Source: an uncultured Collinsella sp. (lineage in GTDB: Bacteria; Actinomycetota; Coriobacteriia; Coriobacteriales; Coriobacteriaceae). From it: a DNA stretch of 5,603 bases. Below are positions 1 to 5,603 of the stretch, in pieces. Position 1 is the first letter of the stretch, and each line of letters begins with the position of its first letter. Both the position numbers and the translations under genes were made by a program. The stretch spans positions 1 through 5,603 of the forward strand of contig URIE01000113.1 in the NCBI GenBank assembly GCA_900547805.1. Reading direction: 5' to 3'. The notes beneath the pieces are model-generated. The model was given only the letters and a program-made list of their open reading frames with translations. It had not been told where the DNA came from and ran no database searches.

Positions 1-79
1 CCTTGGTCTCCTCCACCTGCTCGGCCGGCAGGCAGGCGAGCAGCTCGCCCAACCGGCCCAGAAACTCATCGCGCGTCAT
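1..79 (-). CDS. DUF1700 / HAAS-domain membrane protein, N-terminal fragment
   Basis: Only the first 26 codons are present; the gene runs off the left end of the window. The translation starts MTRDEFLGRLGELLACLP and continues with a Glu-rich helix. This matches the usual start of DUF1700 (HAAS-domain) proteins, a short amphipathic helical region that in complete members precedes several membrane helices. The ATG at 79 overlaps the padR stop by 14 bases in a different frame, which suggests translational coupling and one transcript. In Gram-positive bacteria DUF1700 genes very often follow a padR gene, and the protein is thought to act with, or be controlled by, that PadR. The family call rests on the N-terminal motif plus this neighbour. 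The membrane part cannot be seen here. Confidence 0.72.
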   Translation of the reverse strand, partial: MTRDEFLGRLGELLACLPAEQVEETK

Positions 80-386
80 GGTGCGCCCCCTCAACGTATG
101 CGTAAATCTCCCGTACGGACGGCCACTCGGCCAGGAACTCCTCGATGCGCGCTCGCCCGTCGTCCGTGATGCGGTAGTACCGGCGCAGCCGCCCGTTGTG
201 CTCGGCAGAGCGCGCCGTGATGCACCCGGCCTTCTCCAGGCGCTTGAGTAGCGGGTAGAGCGTCGACTCCGTGAGCCCCATGCTCGCCGGTACGTCCTTC
301 ACGATCTGGTAGCCGTAGGACTCCTCGCCGGAGATGGCCGCGAGCACGCAGGCCTCCAGGAAGCCGCGCTTCATCTGTGCCTCCAT
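66..386 (-). CDS. PadR-family transcriptional repressor
   Basis: This encodes a 106-residue winged-helix DNA-binding protein of the short PadR type (PadR-s2-like size). Visible PadR signatures are: KRGFLEACVLAAIS at residues 6–19 (helix 1); YGYQI at 24–28; ESTLYPLLKRLEKAG at 40–54, the recognition-helix region; and GRLRRYYRIT at 65–74, the wing, followed by DDG. The C-terminal helix (about residues 76–98) is the likely dimerisation helix. The start at 386 is chosen because AGGAGGT lies six bases upstream. An in-frame ATG at 407 would add seven residues, but it would put the Shine-Dalgarno sequence inside the coding region. The gene is followed by, and overlaps, the DUF1700 gene. PadR proteins usually repress their own operon, and the repeats over the promoter fit that. 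The effector ligand or signal is unknown. Confidence 0.93.
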   Translation of the reverse strand: MEAQMKRGFLEACVLAAISGEESYGYQIVKDVPASMGLTESTLYPLLKRLEKAGCITARSAEHNGRLRRYYRITDDGRARIEEFLAEWPSVREIYAYVEGAHHDAR

Positions 387-392
387 CCGCAC

Positions 393-399
393 ACCTCCT
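393..399 (-). promoter_or_regulatory. Shine-Dalgarno site of the padR gene
   Basis: The minus strand reads AGGAGGT, a near-perfect anti-16S match, six bases before the ATG at 386. It decides the padR start in favour of 386 over the in-frame ATG at 407. Confidence 0.85.
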
Positions 400-405
400 C
401 TCGTC

Positions 406-430
406 ATATACTATGCTATACACACTATAC
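406..430 (-). promoter_or_regulatory. Candidate PadR operator: three GTATAG-like repeats over the -10
   Basis: Reading the minus strand, GTATAG occurs at 430–425 and 421–416, and GTATAT at 411–406. The copies step by 9 and 10 bases, about one helical turn, so they lie on the same face of the DNA. The first copy overlaps the -10 hexamer and the others cover the expected transcription start. PadR proteins commonly autoregulate through AT-rich repeats in their own promoter, so this is a natural operator candidate. The arrangement is mostly direct repeats rather than the classic inverted ATGT/ACAT pair, so the call is tentative. Confidence 0.45.
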
Positions 431-452
431 GATGCAAGGTATTAGACGTCAA
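424..452 (-). promoter_or_regulatory. Sigma70-type promoter of the padR–DUF1700 unit
   Basis: On the minus strand TTGACG (452–447) and TATAGT (429–424) are separated by exactly 17 bases. Each hexamer matches the consensus at five of six positions. Transcription would start near 416–418, leaving a leader of about 30 bases before the padR start codon. No competing promoter of similar quality is visible nearby. Not tested experimentally. Confidence 0.72.
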
Positions 453-628
453 CTCTCATAGCGAAGATTCTCCGGCCCCTGCGCGCTGCGAACGTGATGT
501 CGCGGGGCGGTTGGCATTATGCATGAAACGTCAAGTAACGCTCTTTTGATCCACTTCCACTCGGCCCCATATGCCTTGTACAACGCCCCCCCTTCGACCT
601 CGGGTTCAAGAGAGCCGCTAGGCTGGAC

Positions 629-901
629 GTGCCGGACGGTAAGGTCCTGGACGCCATGGTGGACTTCTCCGATGCCATGCGGGTCATGGGTCTACGCCGA
701 TGGAGGCCCACGCACGCGGCAGGGCTCGCCCGTCACCGCTGGTCGCCGGACGGTCCCCACGCCCCGCTCGCCAACGCGCAGGCGACAGCAGCAGTCCAGC
801 GCTGGCTGGAGACGACGGAATGCCCAGAAGATGCGTTTCCCATCGCTGCGGCAGAGCTTTTTACAGGGGTGGCAGTTTTTCTATATCCCAAGGTCAGCTA
901 G
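629..901 (+). pseudogene. Doubtful orphan reading frame or gene remnant, unknown product
   Basis: This frame could encode about 90 residues from GTG 629 (or 82 from ATG 656) to TAG 899–901. The frame is open upstream to 539, just after a TAA at 536–538. Two parts look protein-like: the first 21 codons, PDGKVLDAMVDFSDAMRVMG, with mostly G or C in third positions, and a later helical stretch, ANAQATAAVQRWLETTE, followed by AAAELFTGVAVFLYP. The middle part (about residues 22–45) is Arg/His/Trp-rich and unconvincing. There is no good Shine-Dalgarno sequence before any start. I recognise no family. It may be a decayed gene, a fragment missing its 5' part, or chance openness of GC-rich DNA. Confidence 0.25.
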
Positions 902-920
902 GCTTCGATTACCACCTTGG
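888..920. repeat. Inverted repeat CCAAGGT / ACCTTGG
   Basis: Perfect 7-base arms lie at 888–894 and 914–920 with a 19-base loop. They span the end of the doubtful frame and lie about 125 bases before the LuxR-type start. There is no T-run after it, so it is not an intrinsic terminator. It could be a regulator binding site or a chance match. Confidence 0.35.
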
Positions 921-993
921 AAGCATCGCCAATAGACTCTTCCTTTATACGTTCGGCAGAATCGTAGGCGATACCCACAAATTCCAGTCCCGA

Positions 994-1024
994 GCAACAG
1001 GAGTACAATTGCTGCTATTGTTGC
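994..1024. repeat. Inverted repeat GCAACA / TGTTGC around a TACAAT -10-like hexamer
   Basis: Perfect 6-base arms lie at 994–999 and 1019–1024 with 19 bases between them. That interval holds TACAAT (1004–1009) and the palindrome CAATTG (1007–1012). The position, just before the ribosome binding site of the LuxR-type gene, would suit an operator. Six-base arms are short enough to occur by chance. Confidence 0.25.
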
Positions 1025-1032
1025 CAGCTGTT

Positions 1033-1037
1033 GGGAG
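1033..1037 (+). promoter_or_regulatory. Shine-Dalgarno site of the LuxR-type gene
   Basis: GGGAG lies seven bases before the ATG at 1045. It is the only good ribosome binding site in front of an in-frame start, so it fixes the start at 1045 and not at the far-upstream ATG at 700. Confidence 0.7.
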
Positions 1038-1044
1038 ATGGAAG

Positions 1045-2049
1045 ATGGACTGCGATGGCTACCCATGCGTTCCCATGCCGTTGATGTGCACTGCCTTTGT
1101 GCCGGGGCAGATTGACGCTGCGGTTGCAGGCATTTCCGGCCCCGATTCACGCACCATCGCCACGGCAGAAGCGCTGTACTTTCGCGGACAGGCCGCCCTC
1201 GCAGCCAAGACGGCGCGCCCCTATCTTGACGCCACCGACCCCGCACTGCGCTATTCCGCATGCTTTATCTGCGGATATGCCAGTCTGTCGCTCAACCGTA
1301 TCGCCGACGCCCGCCGGTGCCTTGCGGGCATTCTCGATGCGCCCACCGACGAAGAATCGCTCGCCGTCCACGCCATGCATATCCTGTTCGCCTCGGCCGC
1401 AAGCGTCCTGCTACACTTGCCTTCCCCGTATTCTGCCGAAGAGTTTTATCCGCTTGCGGCGCATCTGCCCGAAGGTCTGCGCCTGTTCGCCAGCTACGTG
1501 ATGGCGCACGCCCTGTATCTGCGCGGCGAATATGGCCGCAGCCTCGGCATGGCAGAAAACGCCTTGGTCATGAAGCAGGGAAGCTATCCCATATCGGAGC
1601 TGTTCCTGCACCTGTCGGCTTCTATGGCATGCATGAGCCTCAAGGACATCGACGCCGCAAAGGCGCATTTTGGAGCCGCTTGGGACATAGCGCGTCCCGA
1701 TGGCCTTATTGAACTCATCGGCGAGCACCACGGCCTCTTGCAGGGGCTCATCGAATCATGCCTGAAAGCGCAATATCCCGATGATTTTGCGCGCATCATC
1801 GAGATCACCTATCGCTTCAGCTACGGCTGGCGACGTATTCACAACCCCGATTCGGGTGAGGACGTGGCCGACGACCTCACCACCACGGAGTTCACCATGG
1901 CCATGCTCGCCTGCCGCGGATGGACTAACGCCGAAATCGCACGCCATATGGGCGTATCGCCGGGCACCGTTAAAAACCGCCTGTCCGGCGTGTATGCAAA
2001 GCTTGGCATCGGAACTCGCGCCGAGCTGGTCGCGCATATGTTGCGCTAG
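1045..2049 (+). CDS. LuxR-family (GerE-type HTH) transcriptional regulator with helical N-terminal domain
   Basis: This is a 334-residue cytoplasmic regulator. Residues 278–334 form a LuxR/GerE helix-turn-helix. It starts LTTTEFTMAMLACRGWTN and shows the conserved Glu282, the helix WTNAEIARHMGVSPG (293–307), TVKNR (308–312) in the recognition helix, and KLGI (319–322) before the closing helix with R325 and E327. The rest, about residues 20–260, is a series of Ala/Leu-rich helices such as EALYFRGQAALAAKTA and HALYLRGEYGRSLGMAENAL, which resemble TPR or MalT-like helical repeats. There is no receiver domain, autoinducer domain or transmembrane segment. The open frame extends upstream to 700, but that part is Arg/Pro/Ser-rich and has no ribosome site. 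The ligand is unknown. The next gene on the same strand is the large exported protein, a plausible target. Confidence 0.9.
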   Translation: MDCDGYPCVPMPLMCTAFVPGQIDAAVAGISGPDSRTIATAEALYFRGQAALAAKTARPYLDATDPALRYSACFICGYASLSLNRIADARRCLAGILDAPTDEESLAVHAMHILFASAASVLLHLPSPYSAEEFYPLAAHLPEGLRLFASYVMAHALYLRGEYGRSLGMAENALVMKQGSYPISELFLHLSASMACMSLKDIDAAKAHFGAAWDIARPDGLIELIGEHHGLLQGLIESCLKAQYPDDFARIIEITYRFSYGWRRIHNPDSGEDVADDLTTTEFTMAMLACRGWTNAEIARHMGVSPGTVKNRLSGVYAKLGIGTRAELVAHMLR

Positions 2050-2206
2050 CGACCAAACTGTCAAACGCATCAAACGTGCTCCGGCGTCCCCTCACATTCG
2101 CATGCTCAAATTGGACATTTTGCTCCTCGAACGGCACTACCGCGACAGGGCACCTTCTCGCATAATTTGATTATTTCCACCGATGTTCTCGGGATGGGAG
2201 CCAAAG
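2050..2206 (+). other. Gap between the LuxR-type gene and the large exported-protein gene
   Basis: The gap is 157 bases. I see no hairpin followed by a T-run, so there is no clear terminator and co-transcription is possible. A -10-like CATAAT lies at 2161–2166, about 40 bases before the downstream start. The nearest -35-like sequence (GCGACA, 2141–2146) is only 14 bases away, so a promoter here is weakly supported. CAAAC occurs three times at 2054–2058, 2062–2066 and 2071–2075, with two copies extended to TCAAACG (2061–2067 and 2070–2076). Confidence 0.4.
2196..2200 (+). promoter_or_regulatory. Shine-Dalgarno site choosing start 2207
   Basis: GGGAG lies six bases before ATG 2207. The in-frame ATG at 2183 has only ATTTCCACCG upstream and would add eight residues in front of the signal peptide, so 2207 is preferred. 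Confidence 0.7.
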
Positions 2207-2329
2207 ATGCTTGATCGCCGTTCGTTACTTGTTGCCGGAGCGTCCTCGCTGGTGAGCATTATGTTGCCGCGCGTGCCGGGTACCTCAAACGCCTTCATAC
2301 TGCCGTTCACGCCCACCGAAGCGTTTGCC
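2207..2329 (+). other. Predicted twin-arginine (Tat) signal peptide coding segment
   Basis: The encoded 41 residues have a short charged start with two adjacent arginines (R4, R5), a mild hydrophobic core (SLLVAGASSLVSIML), and an extended Pro-containing region ending AFA, followed by an acidic mature start (DEED). Length and layout suit Tat better than Sec. The +2/+3 positions after the arginines (L7, L8) fit the motif, but the residue before them is Asp rather than Ser/Thr. Cleavage after SNA (residue 29) is an alternative. Sec export with a long n- to c-region cannot be excluded. Confidence 0.6.
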
Positions 2330-5300
2330 GACGAAGAAGACCCCTTCAAGGTGCTCGTGCTCTCGCGCACCATGTTCGGCGTGGTGGTGGTCGATGTCGC
2401 CAACAAGATGAACCCCATCGCAGGCGCCCAGGTCACGCTGACGTCGCGCTATGCCGCGGGCAAACAGCTCACCGCCACCACCGATGACGAAGGTACGGCG
2501 ATCTTTGAGATTGCCCCGCTTTCGGAAGGCTACGTGGACGAGGCGACGCTCCTTGACGCGTACGACTTCAACGGCGGCATCTCCATCAGCATGCCGGGCT
2601 ACCGCGATGTCGAGATCCCCCTCGCGCGCATCCAGGGCGGCACCGCCATTACCGCGCCCACGCGTCCGCTCTCCGACGGGGAGCCGTACTTTCGCCAGCT
2701 TACGTTCGACGAGTGGGACATCCAGTACGCCGACGCCACGTTCATGGCGATGCCCAAAGACGATGCAGCAAATGCGCAGCCCGATACGCATACCTTTGCC
2801 GTACAGGCCCACCTGCCGCAGGGCGGGCAGGCAACGCTGCACATCAATAAGGTAATGCCCGCCGTGGGCAGCTCACCCGAAACCGTCACGCAGATTGGCC
2901 AGGTCAAGGCCAGCGCAACGGGTGCGGATAATCTGGCGACGTTCACGCTCGAAGACAAGTTCCTCGATGCGGCGTCGGGCATTCTGGAAGAAGGATGCAA
3001 ACTGCACTTTGTGCTCGACTATCAGGGCAAAACCTACACGCTCTCCTCCCCCATGGCCGTTGCCACCGCACCGGCTTCCAAGGCTGAATCGGGCTCGACC
3101 ACCATCATCCCCACCACCATGGATCAAGAGATCACTCCGTTCGATTTCCCCGCGGCGTTTCCCGGCATCGGCGGTAACAAGTTCACCTGCTGGATGCCCA
3201 CGTTTCCGATCCTCTTCGATTTCTCGTTTGCCGGGTACGTGTTGTTTGGCGGAGGATACAAACCGGCCAGCTACATAAACGATTCGGGCAACCCTGATCC
3301 GGAGTACTGGAAGAAGTCGCCGCGCGAATCGGGCGCCAAGCAGGCAAACCGCTACCTCGACGAGATGGAGGGGAAGTGGAACCAATACAAGAGCATGAGC
3401 GCCGGCTCGGGCACCGATCCAAGAAACACCAAGCTCCTTCGTCACCATTGCACGCCGCTGTTCACGATGGATATCGCAACACAGGTGTACGGATCGCTTG
3501 CCTACGACTGGGTAGGCAAAACTTGGGGCGATAACAACGATCCGGCGTTCGGCAATATTAAGGCCCTCTTCCAAGTAAAAACCGACCTCAACTGGACCGA
3601 GCAGTTCACCTTGGGCCCGGTGCCGTTTTTCCTAAACGTCAACCCTTGGGTGCTGGCGAAGCTGGCGCTCGCCGTAGGCGCCCACACGCACGGCAGCGGA
3701 GCGGCGTTCTTCAAAAACATTTCGCTCGACTATTCCAATACGTCGGGATCGTTCACCATCCAGACCGGGCTTGCCGTCACCTTTGGAGCCGGCGTTGCAG
3801 GCGTCGCTTCGTCCGCCGTGCGCGGTGCCGCATCCCTCACACTGTTCATTGGGTACGAGAAGGCGGACGGCCACCAGCTTCCGCGGCTGCGCGTGGGTGC
3901 AGACGTCGATGTCGACGTGATACTCCAGTTCATCATGTTCAAGTGGACCACCAAGGCCTGGTCGGGATCGTGGCCCACACTCGCCGATTCGTGGAACATG
4001 TCGGTCAACAACAGCGACCAGCATGTGCTCCAGCGCTCTGAGCTAGCGCTGGGCGGAGACACGCCTTATACGTTGGATGCCTGCTTTGGCGCGACCGGCA
4101 ATGCCGAGTCGGGCGGCGTAGCACAGTTTATCGCGTCGGCCACCATCGTCACCAATGCCGAGCTGCTCGCATGCGCCGAGGTTGCAGCCACCGCCATCAA
4201 CGTCGCGCCGGTCGTGCGCGACTGGGAGCAAACGGTCACACGCATTGAGCTCGACGCAGATGCAGAGAGCAATGACACGGGACAGGTCGAGCATTTCGTC
4301 CACGCTCTGATGGAGAATGACGAAAATGCCGCGCCGATGTATAAGTACACCTACATCGGCCAGGCGACGAACGCCGTTGCGGACTCGAACGCCAATTCTG
4401 CCGGCGTGTCGGAGGACGAGCGTGGCGGCATCAAGCCCTCGAGCGACAACGTGCTGTTTACTGACGTGCTCAGCGAAGCCCACATGAAGCTGGCAATGAT
4501 TGCCGACGTAGAATGCCTGTTCCGTATCGCCTCGGTGCGCTACGGCGACAATGGCCGCTCGCGCCTGGTGGTACACACAAAGGCAAACGGCACGTGGTCT
4601 GCCCCCATGCCCGTGGACTTCCCCCTGGGCTTTGGAGAGGGCGACGTGGAGCGCGACGGCATATTCGATTACGACTTCGACGTGGTGGAATATACGGACG
4701 GAAGAAGAAACCAGGACGCCTACGTGCTGCTGGTCTCGGGCGAACGTCCCGCTGGCGACAACACCCTTTTCGATACGGCGAGCACAGCCGGCATACTGTC
4801 CGTTGTGCGCCTGCGCATAAGCAACGACGGAGTTCGCGTGATATCGCACACGTCGTGGCGCAGCATCTCGCGCGGCCGCCTTCAGGAGGATGGCTACCAT
4901 TGCCTGCAGTGCCCACGCATCACGGTGGGTAAGACGCTGGTTGACGGCCGCCTGTCGGGCGCCTATCTCCATCGCCGCGGAGCCACCGCAGAAAAGGCAC
5001 TGGGCAATGAGGCAGAGGTCGCGCTGGAGTGCTTTACCCTGTGGTCGGACGATTTGGGCGACAGCCTCACGTTCCGTCAGGTCCTCCGCTTTCCGCAGGC
5101 ACCGTCGAGCATCGAACTGGGCGCGCCCGAGAATATCAACGGCAAAATGGTGGTGCCCGTTGCATATGAGACCGCGGAGGGCTGCGGTTGCGCATCGTAC
5201 GCCGTGATCGGCCAGTCCATCGCGGGTTGGGGCGTCATGTCGCCGGACCCCACGGTGCCGCGCGTGGTACCGTGGCCGCAGCACACGGGCTTTTTGGCAA

Positions 5301-5563
5301 CCGTCAACGAGCAACTGCAGCATATTACTTGGACGCGAGGCGCATCGGCCTTTGCAACGCAGCCCGTGGGCGCCGCAGGCTGTGGTCCGGCATCGTTTAG
5401 CGTAAGCATCAACGGCAGGTGTGTGCTCTACGTAGAGAACACCGATGGCAAGGTGGGACAGACCTACGACGAAGAAGGCAATCCGGTAGCGAAGATGGGC
5501 AAGCACTTCCGCATCTTCGCCAGCACCTTGGCAGGCGATCTATTCACGGAGCCGTTCGTGATG
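2207..5563 (+). CDS. Very large exported protein, Tat-like signal, Ig-like and propeller-like regions; 3' end missing
   Basis: The window holds 1119 genuine residues; the gene continues beyond the contig. Residues 1–41 look like a twin-arginine signal peptide: DRRSLL at 3–8, a hydrophobic stretch to residue 20, and AFA before Asp42 as the likely cleavage site. About residues 50–140 form an Ig or carboxypeptidase-regulatory-like beta domain, with GAQVTLTSRY near 72–81, then TDDEGTAIFEI and a closing GYRDVEI. Residues 315–600 are aromatic- and Gly-rich and probably beta-structured. About 680–750 is an Asp/Asn/Ser-rich linker. From about 770 the pattern suggests propeller blades, with GTWSAP at 795–800 and GDLFTEP at 1110–1116 ending blade-like strands. 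Cysteines are rare but cluster in this part, including CLQC at 899–902. I recognise no named family and no catalytic motif. No membrane anchor or LPXTG is visible, but the C-terminus is absent. The apparent stop at 5582–5584 is adapter sequence. Confidence 0.85.
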
Positions 5564-5603
5564 CTGTCTCTTATACACATCTGACGCTGCCGACGAATAG
5601 AGA
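5564..5603 (+). other. Illumina Nextera adapter contamination at contig end
   Basis: Positions 5564–5582 read CTGTCTCTTATACACATCT, the reverse complement of the 19-base Tn5 mosaic end used in Nextera libraries. Positions 5583–5596 read GACGCTGCCGACGA, the reverse complement of the Nextera read-1 tail. Positions 5597–5603 (ATAGAGA) match the first seven bases of the reverse complement of i5 index CTCTCTAT, recalled as S502. All 40 bases are therefore explained by library construction, in the right order for read-through into the adapter. This segment is not genomic. Confidence 0.98.

Larger units (their letters stand above)
453..1044. other. Intergenic region between divergent padR and luxR-type genes, no firm gene
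   Basis: This stretch of about 590 bases lies between the padR promoter and the LuxR-type start codon. All three forward frames are open over part of it (roughly 700–900), which is common by chance in GC-rich DNA, so at most one can be real. Base composition is uneven: about 620–840 is GC-rich, while 880–1044 is more AT-rich and looks like a normal promoter region. A -10-like TACAAT lies at 1004–1009, but I find no good -35 at 16–18 bases upstream, so the LuxR-type promoter is not defined. No tRNA, terminator or transposase is seen. A run of seven C lies at 586–592. Confidence 0.5.

Noticed and set aside
471..507. GC-rich imperfect stem (CCCCTGCG … CGCGGGG) as a terminator
   Set aside because: Pairing needs a bulge, and no T-run follows on either strand. 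No gene ends nearby that would need it.
602..610. GGGTTCAAG, resembling a tRNA T-loop
   Set aside because: No acceptor stem, anticodon arm or CCA context can be built around it on either strand.
519..935. Forward open frame of 138 codons starting ATG 519
   Set aside because: The product is Ser/Arg/Pro/Trp-rich, overlaps two other open frames, and has no ribosome site or family resemblance.
2183..2206. ATG 2183 as start of the exported-protein gene
   Set aside because: It lacks a ribosome binding site, whereas ATG 2207 has GGGAG at six bases and gives a standard signal-peptide start.
2285..3574. Two minus-strand open frames (2285–2842 and 2873–3574)
   Set aside because: They are antisense shadows of the exported-protein gene with low-complexity Arg/His/Gly/Glu composition and no recognisable domain.
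4043..5506. Long open frame on the minus strand (487 codons) opposite the exported-protein gene
   Set aside because: It is rich in His, Arg, Ala and Cys, has no domain or ribosome site, and lies wholly antisense to a better-supported gene. GC-biased third positions commonly create such antisense openness.
5564..5582. Tn5 mosaic end read as a natural transposon terminus
   Set aside because: The following bases are the synthetic Nextera tail and an index sequence, so this is library adapter and not a mobile element.

Overview
The window looks like a short assembled contig from a high-GC Gram-positive gut or host-associated bacterium. Class Coriobacteriia (Actinomycetota) is the best guess. The clues are the GC-rich codon usage, a PadR–DUF1700 (HAAS) regulator pair, a LuxR-type regulator with a long helical N-terminal region, and a very large exported surface-type protein. 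This assignment is inference; nothing in the window is diagnostic of a genus.

Layout. Positions 1–452 hold a leftward unit: a strong sigma70-like promoter (TTGACG–17–TATAGT on the minus strand), a set of short repeats over and just downstream of its -10, a PadR-family repressor gene (386→66), and the first 26 codons of a DUF1700/HAAS-domain membrane-protein gene (79→1) that overlaps the padR stop and runs off the left end. Positions 453–1044 are a roughly 590-base divergent region with no recognisable gene. It holds one doubtful orphan open frame (629–901) and two small inverted repeats. Positions 1045–2049 encode a rightward LuxR-HTH regulator of 334 residues. A 157-base gap then leads to a very large rightward gene from 2207. 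It encodes a protein with a twin-arginine-like signal peptide, an Ig/carboxypeptidase-regulatory-like domain, a long beta-rich middle and a propeller-like C-terminal part. It has no family name I can give.

The right end is not genomic. From 5564 onward the sequence is the Illumina Nextera transposon mosaic end plus adapter, followed by seven bases that match the start of an i5 index. The apparent stop codon of the large gene at 5582–5584 lies inside this adapter, so the gene is truncated by the end of the read or contig and its last six apparent residues (LSLIHI) are artefact.

How the parts may work together. PadR probably represses its own promoter and controls the DUF1700 gene downstream. 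The LuxR gene sits directly upstream of, and on the same strand as, the large exported protein, so it is a plausible local regulator of that protein. That link rests on position only. I see no CRISPR array, tRNA, rRNA, transposase or convincing terminator.
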